Both the position numbers and the translations under genes were made by a program. The notes under the pieces are model-generated. The model did not search any database, was not told the origin of the DNA, and saw nothing but the letters and a program-made list of their open reading frames with translations. Source: TA-20 sp035935115 (lineage in GTDB: Archaea > Thermoproteota > Nitrososphaeria > Nitrososphaerales > Nitrosopumilaceae). Taken from it: 64,000 nt of DNA. The stretch is taken from NCBI GenBank assembly GCA_035935115.1, contig DASYXK010000002.1:97381-161380 (forward strand). The letters run 5' to 3'. Of this stretch, positions 42,643 through 52,646 are shown one piece after another (position 1 is the stretch's first letter; each line of letters begins with the position of its first letter).

Positions 42643-45600
42643 TTGAAAACTTTCCCACTTCTACTAATAGGGATTATAGCTATAGTACTTTCTAGTACAT
42701 TTATTCCATATTCTAGTGCAACTACTGCTCCTCAATATGCAACCCAATGGGGTTCATACGGACTTGGGAAACTAGGCCAGTTTGCTTTTCCACAGGGAAT
42801 ATCCATGGACTCGGCTGGTAATGTCTATGTTACAGACTTGGGTAATAGACGAGTTGAAAAGTTTGATTTTAATGGGAATTTCTTAGATACATGGGGAACT
42901 AAAGGTAATGGAAATGGACAATTTCAGGCCCCATCTGGAATTGCAGTTCACGGAAATTCTGTTTATGTTGTTGATAATGAACAAAACACAATTCAAAAAT
43001 TTGATACCACAGGCAAATTTGTAACTCAATGGGGAAGTAAAGGCAGTAACAATGGACAATTTTTATTGCCACAGGGAATTGCCACGGATCCCAGTGGAGA
43101 TGTCTACGTTGCTGACACCGGAAATAGCAGAATAGCAAAATTTTCACCTGATGGTAAATTCATAACATCAATTGGACAGAGCGGACTTGGTAATGGTCAA
43201 TTTCTTTCCCCACGTGGTGTGACCGCAGATTCGCAGGGAAGTATCTATGTAGCAGATTCTGGAAATAACAGAATTGAAAAGTTTACCCAAGATGGTGTTT
43301 TCTTGAAAACTTTTTCCGCATCTTCTGGTTCAAACTTTAAGACACCACTTGGATTAAGTGTTGATTCATCTGGAAATATCTACATCACCGATACTGGCAA
43401 TAATCAAATTGTCGAAATTAATAAGGATGGAAATCTGCTCACTTCATGGGGAAATCAGGGAACTGGACCTGATTTCTTTAACAATCCAAGAGATGTTACC
43501 GTTGATTCTGCTGGAAATGTCTATGTGGTAGACAGTAGTAACAACAGAATCCAGAAATTCGGCTCCTTATCTTCACCAACCCCACAAAACCCAACTCCTA
43601 CTAATCAGACACAACAAAACAGTATCCCAAAAATAAATCCTAATGATAAAACACCTCCTACGATTACCGCGCCAGCAGACATGACAGTTCAAGCATCTGG
43701 GATGTTAACTTCAGTTTCAATTGGTCAGGCAACAGCAACAGACGATACCACAATTAGCTCAATTACTAACGATGCACCATCCAAATTCCCGCTTGGTACT
43801 ACCATAGTAACTTGGACTGCAACAGATTCCGGAGGAAATATCGCAAAGGCAGTACAAAAAATTACAGTAATTGATACAACAGCACCTACACTAACAGCAC
43901 CGCCAAATGTAACTGTAGAGGCAAAAAGCCCTGATCATAATTCTATTGATCTTGGATTGCCATCAGCTTATGATGCAGTTGGAGTGTTATCCGTGACAAA
44001 CGATGCACCTGCATACTTTCCACTAGGCCAGACAATCGTAACTTGGAATGCTAAAGATGCATCAGGAAATGCAGCCACTGCAAAACAGATAGTTACTGTT
44101 CAAGATACCACACCACCAATAATTCATGCTCCATCTGACATCACATTGGAAGCAACAAGTGCTACAAACAACATAGTCAATTTAGGTAATGCTACTGTAA
44201 CAGATAATGGCATAATACAATCTGTAACCAATAATGCACCAAAGACATTTCCAATAGGTACAACCACAATTACATGGACTGCAAAAGATGCTGCAGGTAA
44301 TGGTGCTACTGCCACTCAGACAGTAAAGATAGTTGATACAACTCCTCCAAAATTGACTCCACCGCCAAATGTTGTATTTGAAGCCACATCCATGACCGAT
44401 AATCACGTACCTCTGGGTAATGCTACTGTGACAGATAACGGTATAATACAATCTGTAAACAACAACGCTCCCAAATTATTCCCACTTGGAAAAACTTCTG
44501 TACTATGGACAGCAAAAGACGCAGCTGGTAACATATCAAATGCTACTCAGACAGTAGCTGTTGTTGATACAACTCCTCCAAAATTGACTACACCAAAGGA
44601 TGTAACGTTTGAAGCAACATCTCTTAACAATAACACTGTATCACTAGGTACTCCAACAGCAACCGATATTGATCCAGTTACCATAACAAACAACGCTCCC
44701 AAAGTATTCCATATTGGATTAACTACAGTCACATGGATTGCAGTAGATGCAGCAGGTAATTCTGCTAATGCCACTCAGACAATACAAGTTAGAGATACAA
44801 CTCCTCCAAAATTGACTACACCAAAAGATATCAAAGTAGAGGCAACATCACTTACTGATAATATCGTATCACTAGGTAACGCAACAGCAACCGATATTGA
44901 TCCAGTTACCATAACAAACAATGCTCCCAAATTATTCCCACTTGGAAAAACTTCTGTACTATGGACAGCAAAAGACGCAGCTGGTAACATATCAAATGCT
45001 ACTCAGACAGTAGCTGTTGTTGATACAACTGCACCCGCTATAGTTGTACCAAAAGATGTTGTTGTTAATGCAACAAGTTCAACAAGTAATCATGTAGAGA
45101 TTGGTAATGCAACAGCAACCGATATTGATCCAGTTACCATAACAAACAATGCTCCCAAAGTATTCCCATTTGGACAAACCATTGTAACATGGAAAGCTAC
45201 TGATACATCTGGAAACTCTGCTACTGCAACTCAAAAGATAACTGTAGCTGATAGATCTCCTCCACAACTAAACATTCCAACTGATATAGTTGTGAATGCT
45301 ACTGCATTTGAAACTCCAATACAAGTTGGACAGGCAACAGCTACTGGAATTATTGATACATCTCCAAAAATAACTAACAATGCTACTGCATCGTTCCTAC
45401 TTGGTAAAACAATAGTAAAATGGAATGCCTCTGACAAGTTTGGTAATTCCAAATCACTTACACAATCAGTTACAGTATTAGCATGTGGTAAATCTGTATC
45501 ATCTTACAATTTGGTAATAGGTACATCCAATGACGATATTCTAGTTGGAAAAAGTAACATTCCTAATTTGATAATAGGTCTTGGTGGTAATGATATTATT

Positions 45601-45840
45601 CGTGCTGGTACAGCTGGTGATTGTATTATTGCAGGAAATGGTGATAATGTAATATTTGGAGGTACAGGAGATGACACAATTATAGCAGGTAATGGTAACA
45701 ACATCATAAAGGGTGGCTCAGGAAATGAGAGAATCACAGTAGGTACTGGTTCAGATATTATTTATGGTGGAAATGGACATAACACCTGTACTGTGGGCAA
45801 CGCAAGTCATGACACTGTAGTTAATTGTGAAATACACTAA
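42643..45840 (+). CDS. Giant secreted NHL-HYR-RTX-like repeat protein
   Basis: About 1065 aa from TTG 42643 (upstream TTG 42619 is also in frame). Signal peptide about residues 1-26. Six NHL beta-propeller repeats follow (about 30-315; motif QFxxPxGIxxDxxGNVYVxDxxNxRIxKF). Then comes a Pro/Thr/Asn linker (about 316-335), seven or more HYR domains of about 80 aa (about 340-955; DTTPPKLTxPxDVxxEATS...TxVTWTAxDxxGN), and a C-terminal Gly/Asn-rich stretch with hemolysin-like GGxGNDxI repeats that may bind calcium. No membrane anchor. Probably an adhesin or cell-surface scaffold. Confidence 0.85.
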   Translation: MKTFPLLLIGIIAIVLSSTFIPYSSATTAPQYATQWGSYGLGKLGQFAFPQGISMDSAGNVYVTDLGNRRVEKFDFNGNFLDTWGTKGNGNGQFQAPSGIAVHGNSVYVVDNEQNTIQKFDTTGKFVTQWGSKGSNNGQFLLPQGIATDPSGDVYVADTGNSRIAKFSPDGKFITSIGQSGLGNGQFLSPRGVTADSQGSIYVADSGNNRIEKFTQDGVFLKTFSASSGSNFKTPLGLSVDSSGNIYITDTGNNQIVEINKDGNLLTSWGNQGTGPDFFNNPRDVTVDSAGNVYVVDSSNNRIQKFGSLSSPTPQNPTPTNQTQQNSIPKINPNDKTPPTITAPADMTVQASGMLTSVSIGQATATDDTTISSITNDAPSKFPLGTTIVTWTATDSGGNIAKAVQKITVIDTTAPTLTAPPNVTVEAKSPDHNSIDLGLPSAYDAVGVLSVTNDAPAYFPLGQTIVTWNAKDASGNAATAKQIVTVQDTTPPIIHAPSDITLEATSATNNIVNLGNATVTDNGIIQSVTNNAPKTFPIGTTTITWTAKDAAGNGATATQTVKIVDTTPPKLTPPPNVVFEATSMTDNHVPLGNATVTDNGIIQSVNNNAPKLFPLGKTSVLWTAKDAAGNISNATQTVAVVDTTPPKLTTPKDVTFEATSLNNNTVSLGTPTATDIDPVTITNNAPKVFHIGLTTVTWIAVDAAGNSANATQTIQVRDTTPPKLTTPKDIKVEATSLTDNIVSLGNATATDIDPVTITNNAPKLFPLGKTSVLWTAKDAAGNISNATQTVAVVDTTAPAIVVPKDVVVNATSSTSNHVEIGNATATDIDPVTITNNAPKVFPFGQTIVTWKATDTSGNSATATQKITVADRSPPQLNIPTDIVVNATAFETPIQVGQATATGIIDTSPKITNNATASFLLGKTIVKWNASDKFGNSKSLTQSVTVLACGKSVSSYNLVIGTSNDDILVGKSNIPNLIIGLGGNDIIRAGTAGDCIIAGNGDNVIFGGTGDDTIIAGNGNNIIKGGSGNERITVGTGSDIIYGGNGHNTCTVGNASHDTVVNCEIH
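44467..44574 (+). repeat. 108-bp exact repeat, copy 1 (HYR module)
   Basis: This stretch, encoding the APKLFPLGKTSVLWTAKDAA part of one HYR module and its junction, is identical over 108 bp to 44923-45030. The flanking sequence diverges at once on both sides. This points to recent duplication or gene conversion within the gene. Confidence 0.9.
44923..45030 (+). repeat. 108-bp exact repeat, copy 2 (HYR module)
   Basis: Second copy of the 108-bp unit, 456 bp downstream of the first in the same orientation and the same codon frame. Surrounding modules share shorter near-identical blocks (for example ACCGATATTGATCCAGTTAC at three places). Confidence 0.9.
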
Positions 45841-45984
45841 ATTGCATTTTTAGCCTTCACAACCAATACAACGAACAAATTTACAATTCCTTAAATTTGA
45901 TTGTTAAGGAAAAATACGATTAAAAACAATAGCCTGTCACGATTTTCATATAGATTATAATAATAATCGTTTTACCTTTATCTG

Positions 45985-47262
45985 ATGTCAAACTCAAAAA
46001 AATTATTTTTACGGGCAAAAAAGGTTATTCCGTCAGGAATAAACAGCCCAGTCCGATTCTATGACCCATATCCGTTCTTTGTAAAAAAAGCGAACGGTAG
46101 TGTGATCTGGGATGTGGACGGCAACAGGTATCTTGACTTTTGTAACGGATACGGTGCACTGCTTTTAGGACATCGAAGAAAAGAAATACTTTCTGCAGTT
46201 TTGTCACAATTAAAAAATGGAACACTTTACTGTGCACCAACCGATATTGAAGTTGAACTATCGGAATTAATTGTAAGAAATTATCCATCAATGGAAAAAA
46301 TACGATTAATAAACACTGGAAGCGAAGCAACCATGACTGCAATAAGACTTGCCAGAGGTTTTACAAAGAAGAAAAAAATAATAAAATTTGAAGGATGCTA
46401 CCATGGTGCACACGACTCTGTTCTTGTAAAGGCAGGTTCTGGTGCAGCTCATAACGGAATATCAATTTCAGAAGGAGGTCTTGACGAAGTCTCTAAAAAT
46501 ACACTTGTTGTACAATATAACAATTCACAAGAGCTTGACTCTGTACTTGAAAAACAAAAAGATGTTGCGGGAGTAATAATAGAACCAGTTCTAGCAAACA
46601 TGGGTCTGGTTTTACCTGGAAAAACATTCCTTGCCGAAGTTAGAAAAATCACAAAAGATCATGATGTGTCATTGATATTTGATGAAGTGGTAACAGGATT
46701 TAGGATGTCCCCAGGAGGTGCACAACAATACTTTGGAATAAAACCAGATCTGACAACACTTGGCAAGGCTTTGGGAAATGGATTTGTCATTGCAGCTGTG
46801 GGAGGAAAAAACGAAATAATGAATATGTTATCCCCACAAGGAAAGGTATACCAAGCAAGTACCTATGCTGGCAACCCAGTTTCTGTATCTGCAGCAATAG
46901 AATCCATAAAGACAATAAACAAGGAAAAAAACAAAATCTATCCTAAACTTGAGTTAAGTTGTACCATACTGGCAAAAGCCATCAAAGACTTGGCAACGGA
47001 TCTGAAGATTCCTCACCAAATCAATTTTATTAGTTCCATGTTTCAGATCTTTTTTACTGACAAACCTGTAAAGGATTATGGTTCTGCAAAAAAAGCTGAT
47101 GCCAAAAAATTCAACAGATTATTTACCACACTTTTAAAAAATGGAGTATTTGTAGCACCGTCACAATTTGAAACTGTGTTTTTATCCTATGCGCATACTA
47201 CTGATGATTTGCACAAGACATTAGAAGCATATGAAAAATCCCTCAAAGCGGTGAAAACATGA
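45985..47262 (+). CDS. hemL: Glutamate-1-semialdehyde 2,1-aminomutase
   Basis: A PLP enzyme that makes 5-aminolevulinate, the tetrapyrrole precursor, by the C5 route. SGINSPVRFYDPYPFF opens the protein; the PLP region has NTGSEATMTAIRLARG, FDEVVTGFR and the Lys in TLGKALGNGF. The 425-aa length is standard. It begins a four-gene cluster (hemL-hemC-SUMT-hemD) whose members overlap as ATGA. hemA and hemB are not in this window. Confidence 0.94.
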   Translation: MSNSKKLFLRAKKVIPSGINSPVRFYDPYPFFVKKANGSVIWDVDGNRYLDFCNGYGALLLGHRRKEILSAVLSQLKNGTLYCAPTDIEVELSELIVRNYPSMEKIRLINTGSEATMTAIRLARGFTKKKKIIKFEGCYHGAHDSVLVKAGSGAAHNGISISEGGLDEVSKNTLVVQYNNSQELDSVLEKQKDVAGVIIEPVLANMGLVLPGKTFLAEVRKITKDHDVSLIFDEVVTGFRMSPGGAQQYFGIKPDLTTLGKALGNGFVIAAVGGKNEIMNMLSPQGKVYQASTYAGNPVSVSAAIESIKTINKEKNKIYPKLELSCTILAKAIKDLATDLKIPHQINFISSMFQIFFTDKPVKDYGSAKKADAKKFNRLFTTLLKNGVFVAPSQFETVFLSYAHTTDDLHKTLEAYEKSLKAVKT

Positions 47263-48194
47263 AGTATACAATAGGAACCAGAGGAAGCCCACTTTCACTT
47301 GCCCAGACAAAATGGGTTATATCAGAACTGAAAAAAAAATCACAAGAAACAGAGTTTGAAATAATTCCAATAAAAACTAAAGGTGATACCGATGCAAGAC
47401 CTCTTTTTAACATAAATCAAAAGGGAATATTTGAAAAAGAAATTGATAGAGCAGTGGCTGAAAAAAAAGTTGACTTTGCAGTACATAGCTTAAAGGACGT
47501 ACCAGCAGAACTTCCAGACGATCTAATCTTGGCATGCATTCCAAAAAGAGAAGCTGCAAACGACGTATTCATTTCTAATGGCAATTATACGCTAGAAAAA
47601 ATCAAAAAGGGTGCAATAATTGGCACAAGCAGTCTTCGCAGAGCAGTCCAAGTTTCACGTATAAGGCCTGATCTAGTCGTTAAACCAATTCGAGGTAATA
47701 TTGAATCAAGAATCAAAAAGATTGGCGATGGAAATTTTGATGGAGTTATTCTTGCTGAAGCAGGAATTGGAAGATTGGGATTGGATGTAAAATTTGAAAG
47801 GCTCTCTCCAGTTGATTTTCCACCCTCTCCAGGACAAGGTGCACTTGCAATAGTGTCAAGAAAAGATAATCACGAACTAATCAAATTATTAAAAACAATT
47901 GAAGATCCTGATTCGCGAAACGCAATAGAAGCTGAAAGATCTCTTTCTATTTTTGTTGATTCTGGATGCAGATTCCCTGTTGGTGCATTAGCACAAAAGA
48001 CTGGGGACAAGCTAAAACTACATGTCATAGTATATTCGGTAGATGGCAGAAAATCAATTAATGTGGAAAAAACTGGAGACCCTTTGCAAGCAAAAGAGCT
48101 TGGAAAGCAAATTGCAACAGAACTTGCTAAAAAAGGAATAGCAGAGCTTGCTAAAAATTGGAGAGAAAAAGTAGAGGAATGGAATAAAAAATGA
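47259..48194 (+). CDS. hemC: Porphobilinogen deaminase (hydroxymethylbilane synthase)
   Basis: Polymerises four porphobilinogens into hydroxymethylbilane. TRGSPLSLAQTKWVI opens it; DFAVHSLKDVPAELP, GTSSLRRAVQV and PIRGNIESRI are the substrate-binding motifs. The cofactor-binding Cys is in VDSGCRFPVGAL. At 311 aa it is standard. It overlaps both neighbours by 4 bp. Confidence 0.95.
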   Translation: MKYTIGTRGSPLSLAQTKWVISELKKKSQETEFEIIPIKTKGDTDARPLFNINQKGIFEKEIDRAVAEKKVDFAVHSLKDVPAELPDDLILACIPKREAANDVFISNGNYTLEKIKKGAIIGTSSLRRAVQVSRIRPDLVVKPIRGNIESRIKKIGDGNFDGVILAEAGIGRLGLDVKFERLSPVDFPPSPGQGALAIVSRKDNHELIKLLKTIEDPDSRNAIEAERSLSIFVDSGCRFPVGALAQKTGDKLKLHVIVYSVDGRKSINVEKTGDPLQAKELGKQIATELAKKGIAELAKNWREKVEEWNKK

Positions 48195-48934
48195 CAGGCA
48201 AAGTCTACATAGTTGGAGCAGGACCAGGTGACCATAATCTAATCACACTAAAAGCTGTTGAAGTGATAAAATCTGCCGATGTGGTTCTTTATGATAGACT
48301 GGTAAGCAAAGGAATCATATCCATGATACCAAAAAGCGCAGAAAAAGTCTATGTCGGACGTGACGTTGGAGATGATTACAAACATCAAGATTCTACAAAC
48401 GACTTGATGCTAAAGTTTGCAAGGACAAAGAAAAATGTAGTCAGGCTAAAGGGAGGGGATCCTTTTATTTTTGGAAGAGGAGGAGAAGAAGCAGAATTTC
48501 TTAGATCTCACAAGATAAAATATGAAATAATTCCTGGAATCACATCTGGGATTGGCTCCGCAGTATATTCTGGAATACCGCTTACACATAGGGATTACGC
48601 CTCATCAGTTGTTTTTGTTACGGGACATGAAGATGCTAAAAAGACAAAAGAGACTGTCAAATGGAAAAAACTTGCAAAATCTGTAGATACCATTGTAATA
48701 ATGATGGGGCTTTCAAGATTAGAAAAAATTTCTAAAAACCTGATAGAGGGTGGACTAGACAAAAAAACTCCGGTAGCAGTAATACAAAATGGAACCACAC
48801 CAAAACATAGAATGATAAAAGGAGATCTCTCAAATATCTCGCAAAAGGTAGTTCAGGCCAAAATAAGACCGCCGTCTATAATTATAATAGGTAAGGTAGT
48901 TAACCTGTCTGAAATAATAGGGTGGAGAAAATGA
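48191..48934 (+). CDS. cobA: Uroporphyrinogen-III C-methyltransferase (SUMT)
   Basis: Methylates uroporphyrinogen III to precorrin-2 using SAM, the branch to siroheme, cobalamin and archaeal heme. YIVGAGPGDHNLITLKA near the N terminus, VVRLKGGDPFIFGRGGEEAEFL and PGITSGIGSAVYSGIPLTHRDY are family signatures. At 247 aa it is a single-domain enzyme without the CysG oxidase domain. Confidence 0.94.
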   Translation: MTGKVYIVGAGPGDHNLITLKAVEVIKSADVVLYDRLVSKGIISMIPKSAEKVYVGRDVGDDYKHQDSTNDLMLKFARTKKNVVRLKGGDPFIFGRGGEEAEFLRSHKIKYEIIPGITSGIGSAVYSGIPLTHRDYASSVVFVTGHEDAKKTKETVKWKKLAKSVDTIVIMMGLSRLEKISKNLIEGGLDKKTPVAVIQNGTTPKHRMIKGDLSNISQKVVQAKIRPPSIIIIGKVVNLSEIIGWRK

Positions 48935-49725
48935 TTACAGGTAAAACAATAGCAATCACACGTTCCAAAGAAGATTCTGAAGAATTTATACAGTTAATTA
49001 CAAATGCAAATGCAAAACCAATCTCTCTTCCAACAATCGAACTTGTAAGTAAGGGTGAAAAAATTGTTGACGAATTTCTTAATGCAATAAAAGAAGAGGA
49101 TCCAGATTTTTCTGTTTTTATGAGCTCAAAAGCAGTCAAACTTTTATTTGATACAGCACGAAAAGTTTCAAAATATGAAAAACTCCAACTTGCAGTGGCA
49201 AATACTACTGTGATAGCTGTTGGACCAAAAACAAAGGCAGCACTAGAGTCTGAAGGAATCAGAGTTGCACACATGCCAAGCAGGTTTTCTTCCGTCGGTG
49301 TTGGTGAAGTCTTTACAAGATTAAATGCTGAGGGAAAAAAAGTCATTATTCCACGAAGTGGTGCTTCTACCCCATTTCTTGCACAGCTTCTTGAAAAAAT
49401 TGGGTTACTTGTAAAGGAGATTTATCTATACGATGTGTGCTCTTTTCGTGATACATCACAATGGAATGAATTCAGAGAATTGTTTGCAAATAACAAGGTG
49501 GATGGTATTGTCTTTACTAGTGCATCATCAGTAAATGCATTTTTTGATATCATGTTAATGGATGCAGATAAAGAAACGCTATTACAAAATCTTAGAACGT
49601 CCAAAGTTGTTGCAATTGGACCGTTTACTGCAGATGAATTGAAAAAATTTGGAACAACACCAATAGTTGCAGATGTGCATACCGTACCTGGGGCTTTTGA
49701 AACAATAAAAAATTGTTTTTGTTAG
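48931..49725 (+). CDS. hemD: Uroporphyrinogen-III synthase
   Basis: Cyclises hydroxymethylbilane with inversion of ring D. The protein is 264 aa from ATG 48931, which overlaps the SUMT stop as ATGA; an upstream GTG at 48922 is less likely. TIAITRSKEDSEEFIQL, FMSSKAVKLLF and DGIVFTSASSVNAFFDI fit this poorly conserved family, and the context makes the call firm. Confidence 0.92.
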   Translation: MITGKTIAITRSKEDSEEFIQLITNANAKPISLPTIELVSKGEKIVDEFLNAIKEEDPDFSVFMSSKAVKLLFDTARKVSKYEKLQLAVANTTVIAVGPKTKAALESEGIRVAHMPSRFSSVGVGEVFTRLNAEGKKVIIPRSGASTPFLAQLLEKIGLLVKEIYLYDVCSFRDTSQWNEFRELFANNKVDGIVFTSASSVNAFFDIMLMDADKETLLQNLRTSKVVAIGPFTADELKKFGTTPIVADVHTVPGAFETIKNCFC

Positions 49726-49783
49726 CTTGGACTATTTAGCTTAGCCTACTCCGCTATACAAGTAGTAAGAGTTGTAGAAGTTT

Positions 49784-49794
49784 TTTATAATATA
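49784..49794 (+). promoter_or_regulatory. TATA box of the suf operon
   Basis: TTTATAATATA is centred about 24 bp before the sufB ATG (49813), as expected for a leaderless archaeal mRNA. It lies in the gap after hemD, so the suf genes are probably transcribed separately from the hem genes. Confidence 0.5.
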
Positions 49795-49812
49795 ACGGTG
49801 TTATTTACGTGT

Positions 49813-51213
49813 ATGACGACTGAGAACCTCAATATGGATTATAGTAAATATGATTTCAAAGACTCTACCGAAATGTATGTCTATACAAGCAAGAGGGGTC
49901 TTACAAGAGATACTGTTATAGAGATTAGCAAATTAAAAGACGAACCACAATGGATGCTTGACTTTAGACTACGTTCTTATGATATTTTCATGAAAAAGCC
50001 AATGCCAAATTGGGGTGGCGATCTAGCTAAAATCGATTTTAACAATATTTACTATTATGCAAGGGCATCTGAAAAGACAGAAAAAGATTGGGACAACGTT
50101 CCAGCTGATGTAAAAGCGACCTTTGACAAGCTTGGAATTCCAGAGGCGGAGAAAAAATTTCTTGCGGGCGTAGGTGCTCAATATGAATCTGAAGTTGTTT
50201 ATCATAGTCTAAGAGAGGACCTGGCAAAAAAGGGCGTAGTTTTCCTTGATACTGATACTGCACTAAAAGAGCAGCCTGAAATATTCAAGAAATATTTTGG
50301 TAAAGTAATTCCTCCAGAGGATAACAAGTTTGCAGCACTTAACAGTGCAGTTTGGAGCGGTGGATCTTTTATTTATGTTCCAAAAGGTGTCAAAGTAGAT
50401 CTTCCATTGCAAGCATACTTTAGAATTAACAAAGAAAACATTGGACAGTTTGAAAGAACATTAATTATTGCAGATGAAGGTGCAGAAGTACATTACATCG
50501 AAGGATGTACTGCACCAGTGTATTCTTCAGAATCATTACATTCTGCAGTTGTAGAATTAATTGCATTCAAAGATGCCAAACTAAGATACACCACAATTCA
50601 GAACTGGAGTAATGATGTTTACAATTTAGTTACAAAGCGAGCTTATGCATATGAAGGTGCTAGAGTGGACTGGGTTGATGGAAACATTGGAAGCAAACTT
50701 ACAATGAAATATCCAGGAATCTATCTACTAGGACAGCGAGCACATGGCGAGACATTGTCTGTTGCATTTGCAGGAAAAAACCAGCACCAAGATACTGGAG
50801 CAAAGATGGTGCACTTGGCACCAAACACCACTTCTAGAGTGACATCAAAATCTGTTAGCAAAAGTAATGGAAGAACCACATATCGAGGATTGCTTCATGT
50901 TGCAAAGGGAGCTACAAACGTAAAAGCTTCTGTTAGATGTGATGCATTGCTTTTAGATGATGAATCAAAAACTGATACTTACCCATACATGGAAATTAAT
51001 CAAGAAGATGCCACTATTACACATGAAGCAACTGTAGGAAAGATAGGGGACGAGCAGATCTTCTACCTTATGACAAGGGGCTTTTCAGAAGAAGAAGCAC
51101 TGACCCTCATTGTAAACGGATTCATCGAGCCGTTTACCAAAGAGCTCCCAATGGAGTATGCAGTGGAGCTTAACAGACTAGTAAAAATGGAAATGGATGG
51201 CTCTGTCGGTTAG
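49813..51213 (+). CDS. sufB: Fe-S cluster assembly scaffold SufB
   Basis: A core subunit of the SufBCD scaffold. VYHSLREDLAKKGVVFLDTDTAL, YVPKGVKVDLPLQAYFRIN, HYIEGCTAP and the C-terminal ATITHEATVGKIGDEQIFYL block (with the conserved His-Glu) identify it. ATG 49813 is chosen over an in-frame GTG at 49798 on the basis of the TATA spacing. At 466 aa it is of standard length. It heads an operon that lacks sufC. Confidence 0.94.
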   Translation: MTTENLNMDYSKYDFKDSTEMYVYTSKRGLTRDTVIEISKLKDEPQWMLDFRLRSYDIFMKKPMPNWGGDLAKIDFNNIYYYARASEKTEKDWDNVPADVKATFDKLGIPEAEKKFLAGVGAQYESEVVYHSLREDLAKKGVVFLDTDTALKEQPEIFKKYFGKVIPPEDNKFAALNSAVWSGGSFIYVPKGVKVDLPLQAYFRINKENIGQFERTLIIADEGAEVHYIEGCTAPVYSSESLHSAVVELIAFKDAKLRYTTIQNWSNDVYNLVTKRAYAYEGARVDWVDGNIGSKLTMKYPGIYLLGQRAHGETLSVAFAGKNQHQDTGAKMVHLAPNTTSRVTSKSVSKSNGRTTYRGLLHVAKGATNVKASVRCDALLLDDESKTDTYPYMEINQEDATITHEATVGKIGDEQIFYLMTRGFSEEEALTLIVNGFIEPFTKELPMEYAVELNRLVKMEMDGSVG

Positions 51214-51238
51214 ACTGTAGCCTGTCAAATTTTAAGAA

Positions 51239-52639
51239 ATGTCATCATTTGTTCTATCAAAGCTTGGTCAGAATCACATAGATGAAATCTCTGACGCAAA
51301 TAATGAACCAGCTTGGCTTAAAGAATACAGGAAAAATTCTTTTGCAATATACCAACAATTGCCTTCAGAGATATCACCACTGTACAACAAGTACAGCGAT
51401 GCAAACAAGATGAACACAGACGAGGTAACATTCTCACTTAGCTCAGATAGTACCGTTCCAGATTTTGTTAAGGACAGAATGAACGAGCTTGCAGACAATC
51501 CACACGTGGTACAAATTGGAACAAACATTCACAAAATAAATTTACCATCAGAACTAAAATCAAAGGGACTGGTAATATGTTCAATACAAGATGCGATAAA
51601 AGATCATTCTGATAAAATAAAAAAATCACTAGAATCAACTGATCCAAAAACAGACAAGTATACAGCACTAAACAACGCATTTTTTAATTCAGGAATTTTC
51701 ATTTACATTCCCAAAAACATGGTCTTAGAAAAGACAATTCACCTGATTTCGTCACTATCAATGGACCAAACTTCCACAATATCTCGCAATGTGATAATAG
51801 GAGAAGAAAGCTCCAAAGCTTCTATTGTACAAGAGCTTTACGCACCAAAGAGCACAAAACAACAGGCATATCTTGAACTACTCGATGTTAATGTGAACCA
51901 GAATACAGAACTTGATTTGATTACATTACAGGCAATGGACCAAAACGCAGTAAACTTTTCCACAAGAAAAGCAGACATTGGACGAGACGGTAGAATGAAT
52001 TGGTATCTTGGATTGTTTGGTTCGCTTCTTTCTAGATATAAAATTGATAACTGTCTATCCGGAATTGGTGCAAATGCAACAGACACAGAGGTTGTATTTG
52101 GAAACAAGAATCAATCATTTGATATTACATCCAACTTGACACATATAGCACAATCAACTACTGGACGAGTTCTTGAAAAATCTGTATTAAAAGATACTTC
52201 AAAGTCATTGTTTAAGGGAATGATTAGAATTGAAAAAGAGGCACACCATACAGAATCCTATCTTGCTGGTCACTCTATCTTACTTGATAAAGGCGCAAAA
52301 TCTGATTCGATACCAGGCCTTGAAATATTTACAAACGATGTCAAGGCAACACATGCGGCTTCTGTTGCCCAGATTGATGATGAACAGCTCTTTTACTTGG
52401 GTACACGATGCCTTTCAAAATCAGATGCACAAAAAATTATAGTTGAAGGATTCCTTGAACCACTTTCACGAAAGATGTCATACCAGATAAGAGCTTGGAT
52501 TACATATCTTATAGACTCAAAATGGCTTGGCCGTGAACTTTCAATAAAATCAGATGAACAGCTAAAGGAGCTCTTAGAAGTTGAGGAGACAAGATATCGT
52601 GAAACAGACATCTTTGGAAGTCATTACAAATACAGGTGA
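51239..52639 (+). CDS. sufD: Fe-S cluster assembly protein SufD
   Basis: The SufB paralogue in the scaffold complex. NNAFFNSGIFIYIPKNMVLEKTIHLI and THAASVAQIDDEQLFYLGTR are the family marks; the catalytic-type Cys of SufB (in EGCTAP) is not present here, as expected for SufD. The 466-aa protein starts 25 bp after sufB. Its 3' end is followed within a few bases by the Rieske gene. Confidence 0.93.
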   Translation: MSSFVLSKLGQNHIDEISDANNEPAWLKEYRKNSFAIYQQLPSEISPLYNKYSDANKMNTDEVTFSLSSDSTVPDFVKDRMNELADNPHVVQIGTNIHKINLPSELKSKGLVICSIQDAIKDHSDKIKKSLESTDPKTDKYTALNNAFFNSGIFIYIPKNMVLEKTIHLISSLSMDQTSTISRNVIIGEESSKASIVQELYAPKSTKQQAYLELLDVNVNQNTELDLITLQAMDQNAVNFSTRKADIGRDGRMNWYLGLFGSLLSRYKIDNCLSGIGANATDTEVVFGNKNQSFDITSNLTHIAQSTTGRVLEKSVLKDTSKSLFKGMIRIEKEAHHTESYLAGHSILLDKGAKSDSIPGLEIFTNDVKATHAASVAQIDDEQLFYLGTRCLSKSDAQKIIVEGFLEPLSRKMSYQIRAWITYLIDSKWLGRELSIKSDEQLKELLEVEETRYRETDIFGSHYKYR

Positions 52640-52646
52640 GAATTTT

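Noticed and set aside
45841..45984. Minus-strand stretch ending CKFVRCIGCEG
   Set aside because: The Cys pattern looks like a zinc-site end, but there is no start codon after the upstream stop.
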